Source: a virus. From it: a stretch of 25,023 nt of DNA. The position numbers and the translations under genes are program-made. The notes under the pieces were generated by a model. The model was not told the origin of the DNA. It did not search any database and saw nothing but the letters and a program-made list of their open reading frames with translations. The DNA is taken from positions 1 through 25,023 of the IMG/VR virus record IMGVR_UViG_3300032331_004459; one strand, 5' to 3'. Of the stretch, positions 13,188 to 20,719 are shown one piece after another (positions within the stretch are counted from its first letter, which is position 1; each line of letters starts with the position of its first letter).

Positions 13188-14244
13188 CTTTTTCTATCAA
13201 ATCGTCCAAATAAAGAAAATATTGGAATGCAGCTTCAGCACTTTTTTGAATTTGTTTTTCAAAAACCTTTTTTTCATTTTCTTTAAGATCCTGAAATATT
13301 TTCGAATCAAAATCTTCAACAACCTTCAAATATTCATTGCGAAGATTTTTATCAAGAGTTTTCCACGCATCAAAAGGAAGTTTAGCACCACCTTGTTGTA
13401 TGAATTCTTCTTTTTCAGGATATTTCAAACTGTTGAAAGTATTTGCATCAAAGTCATTCGCCAATTCATTAAATTTTTCGATTTTGCTTTTTTCGTCCCG
13501 AGTTAAAGGTTTTGCAGTTATAATTTTGTCAAAAGCAGGTTTCAATTCTGGAAATTCTTTGATTGCCTGTTCTTTGGTAACTCTTGTTGTTCCATGACCC
13601 TGACTACCATTATCTGCCCATGTCCAGTTATATTCACCTTTAGGCAAAGCATCAATGACCATCAAATGTGCAGGATCAATATAATCATTATTCTTTTTTT
13701 CATCAGTGCGTTTTTTCAAACGAACAAAATAAAAACTGGATTGATCTCTTAAACGATAACTCGAATAAAGATTTCCTGATCCGGGACGGCTGATACAAAA
13801 ACTATAATTGCTTCCTAGTTTTACACATTTGGCCCGATTCTCTGCACCAAAAACTTTGATGTTTTCGTCCTCGTAAAGAGGTTTCTCCGCATCACCAACC
13901 TCTTCAGGCATGGAAAGATTGACCTTTGTTTCCATTGCATCAATTGCATGTTCCATTTCGCTGAATGATTTGAAACGAGTTATGTCTTCTATACGGTTAC
14001 GCTTTTTCAGTTCCAAAAACTTTTTATAATATTCGGATAAGACATCCAAATTTTGTGTTTCATTAAAGAATTTTGCCAATTTAAGAACATGTCCTTTGCT
14101 TGTTGTTTTATCCATTTCAAGCAGTTTGGCCGCTATCTTTTCATTTTTATTCTGTAAAAGGTTAAGAATATTTTCCAACGTAACCTTCTCTGTCAGAGTA
14201 AGATATTTTTCAAAAATAAGTTGCTGATCACGACCAAAAGGCAT
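13177..14244 (-). CDS. WC-domain protein (smaller form), function unknown
   Basis: This is a 355-residue protein. The N-terminal ~120 residues are helical (ENILNLLQNKNEKIAAKLLE, LAKFFNETQNLDVLSEYYKK). Then comes a compact domain with KVFGAENRAKCVKLGSNYSF, Cys150 in FCIS, the tyrosines Tyr160/Tyr163 in LYSSYR, and the strand SSFYFVRLKK. This order (Cys-x-Ser/Thr, a short loop, paired tyrosines, then a hydrophobic strand) recurs in the 16267-17970 protein. The C-terminal third is charged and helical. The ATG is preceded by TATAAATA-GTTGT with no Shine-Dalgarno site. It is the first gene of its operon. Confidence 0.65.
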   Translation of the reverse strand: MPFGRDQQLIFEKYLTLTEKVTLENILNLLQNKNEKIAAKLLEMDKTTSKGHVLKLAKFFNETQNLDVLSEYYKKFLELKKRNRIEDITRFKSFSEMEHAIDAMETKVNLSMPEEVGDAEKPLYEDENIKVFGAENRAKCVKLGSNYSFCISRPGSGNLYSSYRLRDQSSFYFVRLKKRTDEKKNNDYIDPAHLMVIDALPKGEYNWTWADNGSQGHGTTRVTKEQAIKEFPELKPAFDKIITAKPLTRDEKSKIEKFNELANDFDANTFNSLKYPEKEEFIQQGGAKLPFDAWKTLDKNLRNEYLKVVEDFDSKIFQDLKENEKKVFEKQIQKSAEAAFQYFLYLDDLIEKDEK

Positions 14245-14249
14245 ACAAC

Positions 14250-14257
14250 TATTTATA
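14250..14257 (-). promoter_or_regulatory. TATAAATA octamer five bases before ATG 14244
   Basis: An exact T4 late-type octamer on the minus strand, followed by GTTGT and the ATG. It is divergent from the equivalent rightward signal at 14298-14305. Confidence 0.6.
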
Positions 14258-14297
14258 AAATAATCAAGCCATAAATCAACAACAGAAACCCATGTTT

Positions 14298-14305
14298 TAT
14301 AAATA
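14298..14305 (+). promoter_or_regulatory. TATAAATA octamer five bases before ATG 14311
   Basis: An exact match, followed by ATATT and the ATG. No Shine-Dalgarno site is present. Confidence 0.6.
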
Positions 14306-14310
14306 ATATT

Positions 14311-14688
14311 ATGCTGAATAACGAAATTGATCTTATTTTGGAAAAATATAAGACAGTTAAAGCTACTGATGAAGATGCTATTGATGTAAAAAAATCCGAT
14401 TTAAACAAAGACGGAAAACTTAGCGATTATGAAATTGCCAGGGGAAAAGCCATAGATAAAGCCACTGGCGGTGATGGAAAGCTTGCAGACGAATCTGAAG
14501 AAACCAAAACAGAAAAAGCTCCTGATTTATTGTCAAAACAAAAAAAGAGATTGGATAGTTTTGAAAAATATAAACTTAGCCAAGCCAAACGTTATTTAAA
14601 AAATATAAAAACTTTTAACAAAATAATGAGTCATATGAGCGGAATCAACGAAAAAGATGCTCGTAAATGTATTAAAAAATACAGTTGA
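14311..14688 (+). CDS. EF-hand calcium-binding protein
   Basis: This is a 125-residue protein with one canonical EF-hand loop at residues 30-41 (DLNKDGKLSDYE). Ligands are at loop positions 1 (Asp30), 3 (Asn32), 5 (Asp34) and 12 (Glu41), with Gly35 at position 6. It is followed by ARGKAIDKATGG, a pattern I associate with small EF-hand proteins of marine and other phages. The second half is lysine-rich and helical (KKRLDSFEKYKLSQAKRYLK). It would bind one calcium ion; the role in the phage is unknown, perhaps structural. Confidence 0.75.
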   Translation: MLNNEIDLILEKYKTVKATDEDAIDVKKSDLNKDGKLSDYEIARGKAIDKATGGDGKLADESEETKTEKAPDLLSKQKKRLDSFEKYKLSQAKRYLKNIKTFNKIMSHMSGINEKDARKCIKKYS

Positions 14689-14703
14689 TAAAGCTGTTGG
14701 TTT

Positions 14704-14711
14704 GATAATTA
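14704..14711 (+). promoter_or_regulatory. Weak late-type octamer GATAATTA five bases before ATG 14717
   Basis: It matches TATAAATA at six of eight positions with the same five-base spacing (TCTAT). Confidence 0.3.
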
Positions 14712-14716
14712 TCTAT

Positions 14717-15013
14717 ATGAATAAAGTACTCACACTCGTATCGGTATTGATGCTTGCAGCCACCTTGTCTTATGCAGACAATGGTACCACCGATTCGGAT
14801 GAAGTGACAGCAGAAGGCGCTTTCTTGGCCACAGCCGATCTTTTGGTTGTGCGTCCTCTTGGCGTTGCAGGAACCGTCGCTGGTTTCGGTCTTTTTGCCG
14901 TTGCATCTCCGTTTCTGGCAATGGCTGATGAAGTAGAATCCGGTTATGATGTTCTGGTTGCCAAGCCCGGTGAATATACCTTTCACCGTGATCTAGGCGA
15001 TTTCAATCAGTAA
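14717..15013 (+). CDS. Small exported or membrane protein resembling a bacterial family
   Basis: The product is 98 residues. An N-terminal signal peptide (MNKVLTLVSVLMLAATLSYA, likely cut after Ala20) is followed by a short acidic linker, then ADLLVVRPLGVAGTVAGFGL with a hydrophobic helix (AGFGLFAVASPFLAM) and the ending PGEYTFHRDLGDFNQ. The 'VVRPLG...GT..G...F....PF' plus 'P..YTF.R.LG.F' layout recalls small envelope proteins of proteobacteria of unknown function. It is richer in GC than neighbouring genes. This suggests capture from a host and a role in the cell envelope, which is an inference. A longer in-frame start at 14657 would destroy the signal peptide and is rejected. Confidence 0.7.
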   Translation: MNKVLTLVSVLMLAATLSYADNGTTDSDEVTAEGAFLATADLLVVRPLGVAGTVAGFGLFAVASPFLAMADEVESGYDVLVAKPGEYTFHRDLGDFNQ

Positions 15014-15026
15014 TATCAGTCTAAAA

Positions 15027-15068
15027 GAAAATACCCAGATGGCAAAAAACCATCTGGGTATTTTTTTA
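15027..15068. terminator. Strong, probably bidirectional terminator
   Basis: AAATACCCAGATGG (15029-15042) pairs perfectly with CCATCTGGGTATTT (15050-15063) around the loop CAAAAAA, followed by T7. An A-rich run on the other side gives a T-rich tail on the minus strand too. It separates 14717-15013 from the convergent gene ending at 15089. Confidence 0.93.
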
Positions 15069-15088
15069 TATAAGGACTATTACAGATA

Positions 15089-15289
15089 CTAGTTTATGCG
15101 TTTGGTACGTTTCTTTTTCTTAGAGGCAGCCGTGAAATTTTCCAATGCTTTTACTGCGCCAATTTCAAAATATTGATCTTCTGTGATTACACTGCGACCA
15201 TAATCAGTGATGGTTTTTTGTTCTTCGGGTGTCACACTATCAAAATCAACCCGATACATTGTTATTTTTTTAATTTTGCCAACTTTCAT
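15089..15289 (-). CDS. Small hypothetical protein (66 residues) with basic tail
   Basis: The product begins MKVGKIKKITMYRVDFDSVT and ends in a lysine/arginine-rich tail (SKKKKRTKRIN). The start is fixed by GGAGG (15297-15301) seven bases before the ATG at 15289. A longer frame from 15364 has no such site and overlaps the upstream gene further. The stop of the upstream gene overlaps this start. No family is recognised. Confidence 0.7.
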   Translation of the reverse strand: MKVGKIKKITMYRVDFDSVTPEEQKTITDYGRSVITEDQYFEIGAVKALENFTAASKKKKRTKRIN

Positions 15290-15567
15290 TTTGCTTCCTC
15301 CAGTTCTTTTATTTTGTTTTTTGCTTCTTCTAATGTTTGGTATGACCATCCAAAATCTCCCCATTGACTGTCACAAGGATAAACTTCAGAAGGTGGAATT
15401 TTTGTTCCCATGATTTCATAACCGTTATGTGATTTTATAATGATGGCTTCATATGTCAAGCTTCCATATTCTACATTTTTTTGTGTATAAATTGCCAAAT
15501 TACCTTTTCGGTAAATTTGATCGTATTGAAATTTCTTACGCTCAAAACTCTTTTCAAGTATTTTCAT
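15286..15567 (-). CDS. Small hypothetical protein (93 residues)
   Basis: The product begins MKILEKSFERKKFQYDQIYR. The core is YEAIIIKSHNGYEIMGTKIP, then PSEVYPCDSQWGDFGWSYQT and the helical end LEEAKNKIKELEEA. The 'IIK.HNGYEI.G...PP.E.YP...QWG..GW.Y.TLE.A' pattern resembles a family of small phage proteins that I recognise only as uncharacterised. It has ATAAAATA five bases before the ATG. It overlaps the next gene start by four bases. Confidence 0.68.
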   Translation of the reverse strand: MKILEKSFERKKFQYDQIYRKGNLAIYTQKNVEYGSLTYEAIIIKSHNGYEIMGTKIPPSEVYPCDSQWGDFGWSYQTLEEAKNKIKELEEAK

Positions 15568-15572
15568 TAGAG

Positions 15573-15580
15573 TATTTTAT
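15573..15580 (-). promoter_or_regulatory. Late-type variant ATAAAATA five bases before ATG 15567
   Basis: It keeps the AAATA core at the same spacing (CTCTA) but differs from TATAAATA upstream of it. Confidence 0.3.
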
Positions 15581-15603
15581 ATAAACAGAAATAAAATCAA
15601 GAT

Positions 15604-16047
15604 TTAATTATTTTTCAAATAATTATCTATTACAATTTCATTGTTTTTTAAAAAAGCACTATCACTAGGAATATCCAATTTGTTTATGGCTTTATTAAAA
15701 GGAAAAAATTCTGCCCTAGGATTGTTTCTGTCCAAAGGTTGAAGTTTTTGATTTTCCACTTGAAACAAATACATAAATACCATTCTCTTTTTTCCTTTGC
15801 GTGTGGGTCGATAATATTGTCCTAAAGATCTGATAGGATAAAGAGAACGTATGCCCGTTTCTTCTTTTATCTCCCGCACAGCCGCACTCATAGGTGATTC
15901 ACCATCATCTATTCCACCTTTAGGAAAACTCCACGAACCATCCCGTTCTTGCACAAGAACGATGTTTTTGTTCTTATCGAAAAGAATACCACCGGCACTC
16001 CGGCGTTTTGCAATTTTAACAACTTCCGAAAAATTCGGAAAATTCAT
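15604..16047 (-). CDS. Nudix hydrolase
   Basis: This is a 147-residue protein with a complete Nudix box (Gx5Ex7REUxEExGU) at residues 44-66: GGIDDGE, then the seven-residue spacer, then REIKEETGI. The catalytic metal-binding residues are Glu59, Glu62 and Glu63. Before the box lies the expected SAGGILFDKNKNIVLVQ strand pair with WSFPKGG. It hydrolyses a nucleoside diphosphate linked to another group; the substrate (ADP-ribose, dinucleotide polyphosphate, capped RNA or damaged nucleotide) cannot be told. The start immediately follows the stop of the upstream gene. Confidence 0.92.
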   Translation of the reverse strand: MNFPNFSEVVKIAKRRSAGGILFDKNKNIVLVQERDGSWSFPKGGIDDGESPMSAAVREIKEETGIRSLYPIRSLGQYYRPTRKGKKRMVFMYLFQVENQKLQPLDRNNPRAEFFPFNKAINKLDIPSDSAFLKNNEIVIDNYLKNN

Positions 16048-16254
16048 TTATTTCTTGCTTTTTTTAGTTTTCTTTTTTGTGGACTTTTTGACTGTCTTTT
16101 TAACAGGTGCTTCATCAATGAAATAATCATTGTCGATTAATTCTTTTTTAGAAGGAATCAGTGCGAGAACAGCATTTTTCAGATCTTCGATCTTCCAAAC
16201 GATAGTCCAACGAACTGTGTCAGCAAGATTAGCCAAGTCATTTAATATTTTCAT
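16048..16254 (-). CDS. Small protein with lysine-rich C-terminal tail (68 residues)
   Basis: The first part is helical (MKILNDLANLADTVRWTIVW, KIEDLKNAVLALIPSKKELI). The last 20 residues are almost all Lys, Ser and Thr (KKTVKKSTKKKTKKSKK), which suggests nucleic acid binding. It is directly followed by the Nudix gene with no gap. ATTAAATA lies nine bases before the ATG. No family is recognised. Confidence 0.65.
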   Translation of the reverse strand: MKILNDLANLADTVRWTIVWKIEDLKNAVLALIPSKKELIDNDYFIDEAPVKKTVKKSTKKKTKKSKK

Positions 16255-16263
16255 ATTATATAT

Positions 16264-16271
16264 TATTTAAT
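16264..16271 (-). promoter_or_regulatory. Late-type variant ATTAAATA nine bases before ATG 16254
   Basis: It matches TATAAATA at six of eight positions. It sits over the stop of the upstream gene. Confidence 0.28.
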
Positions 16272-17970
16272 GTTTATCTACCTTTTTAATAATATCATCC
16301 GCAATTTGTTTACGATCAATATTTTGCGAAACAAAATCTATGAAGTTATTCTTTTCTTCTTCAATTTGATCATTGGAAACATCTGGTATCAATTGCCCAA
16401 GTTTTGCATAGTATGAAGGGTTTTCCAATATATTGAAAAAGGTCGCGGTGTCACCTTCTTCAAAAACATCAAGAAGAGAATCGAAAGGAATGATCAATTG
16501 ATTCTTTCTTCCTTTTTTATTGAAAATAATTCCTCGGCTTTTAAAAGTATCAAGCACTGTATTTTTCAAATATTGAGATGCCGTTTTTTTGATATGGCTA
16601 TTCAAAACATTTCTGCAAATACTATAAAATTCATCAGATGATTCTGGATTTTCACCAATATCCGAAAACACTCGTTCTGTATTTTGTTTTTGTTTTGGAC
16701 TTAAAATACTGTTTAAAACAAACGGAACCATTTCTTGATCTTCGTTGCCATCAAAAAATACACTGACAGGGTTGTAAAGAAATCCCTGAATTACCCTGTT
16801 AATTCCATAATTGTAAAAATCTTCAAGAAATTCATCTGTTTCATTTTTGATTATTGTCAATTCCAATCCTTCATCTGTGAATATTGCCTGGTTATCAAAA
16901 GCTTTTGAAAGAATACCTAATCCTTTGTTTAATCTTCCCAGATCCAATTGTCCTTGAACAACCATGGTGATAATGTTTCGAGCAGAAAGATTCTGGAAAA
17001 ATTCATCTGGTTCTTTATCCAGTATATCCAATCCACCTGTTAACAATTTTGCTTTTCTCAAATCGTTTTCATCCGGATCTGTTTTTTCATAATCATCCAA
17101 TATGACTTTTCCTATGACAGGATGATTGCTAAAAAATTCAAAAACATCAATAGATCGATCATCCGAGTCCATGTATTGACCACTGGGAAAATGAAATTGA
17201 TATTTGGTCAATTCACCTTTGTTTTTGATGAATACAATATAAAGAGGACCGTCCTTGGTATATGAATCATAATATGTATTATTATCACTTCGAGCAGCCG
17301 TACACCAACGGGTATTGTTTCCTAGACTTTGTGATGCCGAAAGTGTCAAAGGAACACCTACGAAATATTGGCTATTATCCAAAAGAATTCGCACTTTGCT
17401 TTTGTCTTTAATATCTTCTTCCTGATGTTTTGGAATGAAAGGTTTGATGATATAAAAAAGAGTATTGAAATCAGGAACTTGATTGATATCTCGCACATTC
17501 TTTTTATTCAAGGATACCTTGTTTTTGTTTTTGTCGTAAATTTTCAGATCGCTGTTTAGTTTGTAGAGATCTTCATTCATGAAACGACGAATATGATTGA
17601 TGGTTTTTCCTGCGCCTTCACCTTTTTCATCAAACTTTTTCAAAAATGTTTTAAGAATCCATTCACTATATTGACCGGCATAACCCGCACCCTTTTCAAT
17701 ATCAACTTTACTGAAAGGATCTGCTCCTATCAGATTGTCTATGGTTTCACTCAGAAATTCCAGATAAGTTTTGTATTTGGGATTTGTTTCTGTTCCTTTT
17801 TTGAAGTCTTCATAATTGCTGGGCAGATTGCTTTCTTCTGGCCATATGTGCAAAAGCTTGGCGTAAAATAATGGAAGATATTTGTTTTTTAAGAATTCCA
17901 AACGATCCACATTTTCCCGCAATATGTTTCGCTCATAGCTTTCCTTTATATTTTGTAAATCCCCACGCAT
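16267..17970 (-). CDS. Large WC-domain protein, function unknown
   Basis: This is a 567-residue protein. The N-terminal ~190 residues are helical (NVDRLEFLKNKYLPLFYAKL). The central domain (about 195-290) has VRILLDNSQYFVGVPLT, Trp222-Cys223-Thr in RWCTAARS, Tyr233/Tyr234/Tyr237 in TYYDSYTKDGPLYIVF, KYQFHF, and YMDSDDRSIDVFEFFSNHPV. It shares the layout of this domain with the 13177-14244 protein. The pattern (Cys, tyrosines, then strands ending in an aromatic) superficially recalls the PcfJ-type domain, but I cannot establish homology. The C-terminal half is helical. TATAAATA lies nine bases before the ATG. Confidence 0.68.
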   Translation of the reverse strand: MRGDLQNIKESYERNILRENVDRLEFLKNKYLPLFYAKLLHIWPEESNLPSNYEDFKKGTETNPKYKTYLEFLSETIDNLIGADPFSKVDIEKGAGYAGQYSEWILKTFLKKFDEKGEGAGKTINHIRRFMNEDLYKLNSDLKIYDKNKNKVSLNKKNVRDINQVPDFNTLFYIIKPFIPKHQEEDIKDKSKVRILLDNSQYFVGVPLTLSASQSLGNNTRWCTAARSDNNTYYDSYTKDGPLYIVFIKNKGELTKYQFHFPSGQYMDSDDRSIDVFEFFSNHPVIGKVILDDYEKTDPDENDLRKAKLLTGGLDILDKEPDEFFQNLSARNIITMVVQGQLDLGRLNKGLGILSKAFDNQAIFTDEGLELTIIKNETDEFLEDFYNYGINRVIQGFLYNPVSVFFDGNEDQEMVPFVLNSILSPKQKQNTERVFSDIGENPESSDEFYSICRNVLNSHIKKTASQYLKNTVLDTFKSRGIIFNKKGRKNQLIIPFDSLLDVFEEGDTATFFNILENPSYYAKLGQLIPDVSNDQIEEEKNNFIDFVSQNIDRKQIADDIIKKVDKH

Positions 17971-17979
17971 ACTTGTTAT

Positions 17980-17987
17980 TATTTATA
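17980..17987 (-). promoter_or_regulatory. TATAAATA octamer nine bases before ATG 17970
   Basis: An exact match on the minus strand, followed by ATAACAAGT and the ATG. Confidence 0.5.
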
Positions 17988-18007
17988 AAATTATAGTTTT
18001 GTCAACA

Positions 18008-18142
18008 CTAAAGACTAGGTTGCATGCTTCCACTAGCTGCAGGCAAAAATGCGGTGTTGGGCATGGTGGTTGCATCAAATCCTCTATTCTTTACAAAATA
18101 CTTGAATGGCACGATTTTGCGCTTCTTTTTTGACTTTTTCAC
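18008..18142 (-). CDS. 44-residue protein with GTG start, easily missed
   Basis: GTG at 18142 opens MKKSKKKRKIVPFKYFVKNR, followed by FDATTMPNTAFLPAASGSMQ and PSL before a TAG at 18008. The basic N-terminus and structured-looking composition are unlike random AT-rich DNA. It is preceded by TGTAAATA-GTTGT-GTG, almost the same signal as TATAAATA-GTTGT-ATG before the 14244 gene. It occupies most of the gap between the divergent 17970 and 18172 genes. No function is known. Confidence 0.6.
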   Translation of the reverse strand: MKKSKKKRKIVPFKYFVKNRGFDATTMPNTAFLPAASGSMQPSL

Positions 18143-18147
18143 ACAAC

Positions 18148-18155
18148 TATTTACA
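18148..18155 (-). promoter_or_regulatory. Late-type octamer TGTAAATA five bases before GTG 18142
   Basis: One mismatch to TATAAATA. The spacer GTTGT is identical to the one at 14245-14249. It nearly abuts the rightward signal at 18159-18166. Confidence 0.5.
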
Positions 18156-18158
18156 ATA

Positions 18159-18166
18159 GTTAAATA
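18159..18166 (+). promoter_or_regulatory. Late-type variant GTTAAATA five bases before ATG 18172
   Basis: It matches TATAAATA at six positions and is followed by CAGTT and the ATG. No Shine-Dalgarno site is present. Confidence 0.4.
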
Positions 18167-18171
18167 CAGTT

Positions 18172-19305
18172 ATGTCAGAATCTTATCAGCCATATTCACG
18201 CAGCAATTCTGGATATAATCCATTTAATGCGTTTTATTATTATACCCACAGATTCAAACAGCAACCATTGGTTTTTAAACTCAACAACATATTGGTGGAT
18301 GAAACTATTGTTCAAAAATTGGAAAAGAAAAAGGCTGAAAAAATATTCGATAGTAAAATGGATTATCGTAGCAAAAAAAATGATAAAAGGGACATTTTTA
18401 CAACCCAGATTTACTATGTTTACAAAGATGCATTGGTTTGTTTGGATTGCACAAAAGATGACGATGATGATTATATACCTTCAACTGCAAACAATGAAAC
18501 GTTTGAGGAAAAGATGCAGAACAAAAGTTTTTGGGTGCAGATTTTATATACGGACATTACTACATTGGAAGAAATTAGAGGAATGTTTGAATACAAAGAA
18601 AACATTAAAAAAGGAAATGTGTTTTTGATTTGTCAGGATGGAATTGAAGGAACATATCTGAAAAAATTTGATATTAAACTTCCAAACAATGATATTGATA
18701 TTGAATTGAATTATGGAAAAGAATTTGTAAAAAAATATGATAATATTTTGCAAAAATTAAGAAATGATAAAAAAAGCGGATTAGTTCTTTTTTCAGGAGT
18801 TCCAGGAAGTGGTAAAACAACAATTGTTAAAAATTTGGCAATGAATATTGATAAAAAGATTATTTTTGTTCCACCCGGCACTGTAGATATTATCACAACA
18901 CCTGGATTTTTGAATTTTATGCTGGATCATAAAAACAGCATTTTGCTTATTGAAGATGCTGAAAAAGTGATACGGAGCAGGGAAGGTGAAGGAAGCAATC
19001 CTGAAGGGGTAAGCAATATTTTGAATCTTACAGATGGTTTTCTTGGAGATTGCTTAAATCTCTTTATCATAGCAACTTTCAATACTCCCCGTGAAAAAAT
19101 AGACAAGGCTCTTATCCGAAAAGGTCGTCTTGTGGCAGAACATCATTTTGATGAATTAACAGCAGATCAAGCCAATATTATTTTGCAAAAAATAGGAAGC
19201 AAAAGAAAAGCGGATAAAAACATGACTCTTGCCGAAATATATAATGAAGAGGGTGGTATGGAGGAAAAGTCACAAGAAAAAGAAAAGAAAAGGATTGGTT
19301 TTTAA
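18172..19305 (+). CDS. AAA-family ATPase
   Basis: This is a 377-residue protein. The C-terminal half is an AAA module. Walker A is GVPGSGKTT at 209-217 (Lys215). Walker B is ILLIEDAE at about 257-264 (Glu261-Asp262). A sensor-1-like FIIATFN follows, then ALIRKGRL with arginine-finger-type residues. The N-terminal ~190 residues have no recognised fold and probably bind the substrate. The C-terminus is charged (EEKSQEKEKKRIGF). Such single-ring ATPases remodel or disassemble proteins; the partner here is unknown. It lies just upstream of the tail-fibre block. Confidence 0.9.
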   Translation: MSESYQPYSRSNSGYNPFNAFYYYTHRFKQQPLVFKLNNILVDETIVQKLEKKKAEKIFDSKMDYRSKKNDKRDIFTTQIYYVYKDALVCLDCTKDDDDDYIPSTANNETFEEKMQNKSFWVQILYTDITTLEEIRGMFEYKENIKKGNVFLICQDGIEGTYLKKFDIKLPNNDIDIELNYGKEFVKKYDNILQKLRNDKKSGLVLFSGVPGSGKTTIVKNLAMNIDKKIIFVPPGTVDIITTPGFLNFMLDHKNSILLIEDAEKVIRSREGEGSNPEGVSNILNLTDGFLGDCLNLFIIATFNTPREKIDKALIRKGRLVAEHHFDELTADQANIILQKIGSKRKADKNMTLAEIYNEEGGMEEKSQEKEKKRIGF

Positions 19306-19327
19306 TATAAAATAATGTTGCCGTTGG

Positions 19328-19335
19328 AATAAATA
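19328..19335 (+). promoter_or_regulatory. Late-type octamer AATAAATA eight bases before ATG 19344
   Basis: One mismatch to TATAAATA, followed by ATAAAAGA and the ATG. Confidence 0.42.
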
Positions 19336-19343
19336 ATAAAAGA

Positions 19344-20714
19344 ATGGCACTCAAAAATTTTACCCAATTTACCCCCCAAACAGTCCTATCCGCAACTGAC
19401 TTTGTCGTAGGTTATCGTGCACTAGATGAAATTCGTACAGATCTGGACAGTTTAACAGTTGCTATAAGCGGTCTTCTCATAAGCAAAGGATTCACACCAG
19501 GTGGAAGTTTGGGTAGTGTTCGCCGTGTAAGTTATCGTTATACAATTGGAACTGGAAGTCCGGTAAATGCAGTCAGCGGTGCAGATGATTTTGGTTTAAC
19601 ACTAACATATTCTCCTGGACAAATTGAAGTTTATCGGAACGGTGCTCACCTTATTGAAGGTTTAGACTTTCTCGCCACTAACAGCACACAAGTAAGAAAT
19701 CTTAGCACATTGAATGTCGGGGACAGCGTTGAAATTGTTGCTCTCAGTGCAACTGGTGTATCAGTCAATCAAACATTAACCGGTTCTGGTGCTATCATTC
19801 AATCAAATTATCGTTATACAGTTCCCACAACCATTGCCAACGGTGCAACAATAATAACAGGAAATGATGATTTCGGTTCATCTCTTCGTTATGCTGCACC
19901 TAATCTTGCAGTGTATCTTAACGGTTCTCATCTTGTAAACAGCTATGATTTTACCGCTACTGATGGTTTCAATATCACATTGAATGAACCAGTTGCCACA
20001 GGCGACGTGGTGGATGTGCAAACACTCAGTTCAGTTGGTACCGGTGCTGTTTATGGTTTGAGTGCTTTTGCAGGAGTGAGCCGTATTGTTGCTCAAAATG
20101 GTGTGGCCACAAGTTCAACAGGTGGTCTTGGTGTTGTAACACTCAGTGCAGATATTCAAGGTCGTACTCTTAAAGCATCACCTGCAGCAGGCGATGAAGT
20201 AATGATTTATGATTCGGTTGCAAAAGACAATAAAAAGACAACAGTAGCCACACTCACAAGCTTGGCTGCTTATGTTTCAGAAGGTGTTATTGCCACACGT
20301 CAAAACAATCAATATATAAGTTATGGAGCCGGAGTATTCGCAACCATAGCTCTTACAGGTGCAGATCTTTTTGATAGTGCTGGATATCATGATCCTGCTT
20401 CCAATAATTCCCGTATAACCATACCATCCGGAAAAGCAGGTAATTATCTTATTGTTGCTAACGCAGCAACATTAAACAATCAAGCATATTATCAATCAAA
20501 TCTTAGAATTATCAAAAATGGAGTAACAGCAGTTCCTGTTGCTCAATCTTCTTCAACAGTTGCAACTAACGGAATTAATGCTCACATGAGTGTAACTGCC
20601 CTTACAGGATTGGGTGAAGGAGAATATGTTGAAATGCAGGTGAATCAAGAACAAGCTTATAGTGGTGAAAGCAGCCAAGCATTTAATGTAAGATTTGCAG
20701 CATTTAAATTATAA
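19344..20714 (+). CDS. Tail-fibre protein with two beta repeats and a C1q-like end
   Basis: This is a 456-residue protein. Two tandem copies of a tail-fibre repeat are seen: YRYTIGTG with GADDFGLTLTYSPGQIEVY and RNGAHLIEGLDF, then YRYTVPTT with NDDFGSSLRYAAPNLAVYLN and GSHLVNSYDF. This 'ADDxG..L.Y..G...V..NG..L..G.DY' repeat is frequent in phage fibres. The C-terminal ~120 residues (HDPASNNSRITIPSGKAGNY, NLRIIKNG, GEYVEMQVNQEQAY, FNVRFAAFKL) look like a C1q/TNF-like jelly roll, a common trimeric tip. The product probably forms part of the host-contacting tail apparatus. Confidence 0.82.
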   Translation: MALKNFTQFTPQTVLSATDFVVGYRALDEIRTDLDSLTVAISGLLISKGFTPGGSLGSVRRVSYRYTIGTGSPVNAVSGADDFGLTLTYSPGQIEVYRNGAHLIEGLDFLATNSTQVRNLSTLNVGDSVEIVALSATGVSVNQTLTGSGAIIQSNYRYTVPTTIANGATIITGNDDFGSSLRYAAPNLAVYLNGSHLVNSYDFTATDGFNITLNEPVATGDVVDVQTLSSVGTGAVYGLSAFAGVSRIVAQNGVATSSTGGLGVVTLSADIQGRTLKASPAAGDEVMIYDSVAKDNKKTTVATLTSLAAYVSEGVIATRQNNQYISYGAGVFATIALTGADLFDSAGYHDPASNNSRITIPSGKAGNYLIVANAATLNNQAYYQSNLRIIKNGVTAVPVAQSSSTVATNGINAHMSVTALTGLGEGEYVEMQVNQEQAYSGESSQAFNVRFAAFKL

Positions 20715-20719
20715 AATTT

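Noticed and set aside
14657-14716. Longer N-terminus for the exported protein, starting at 14657
   Set aside because: It would overlap the EF-hand gene and place about 20 residues before an excellent signal peptide that starts at 14717.
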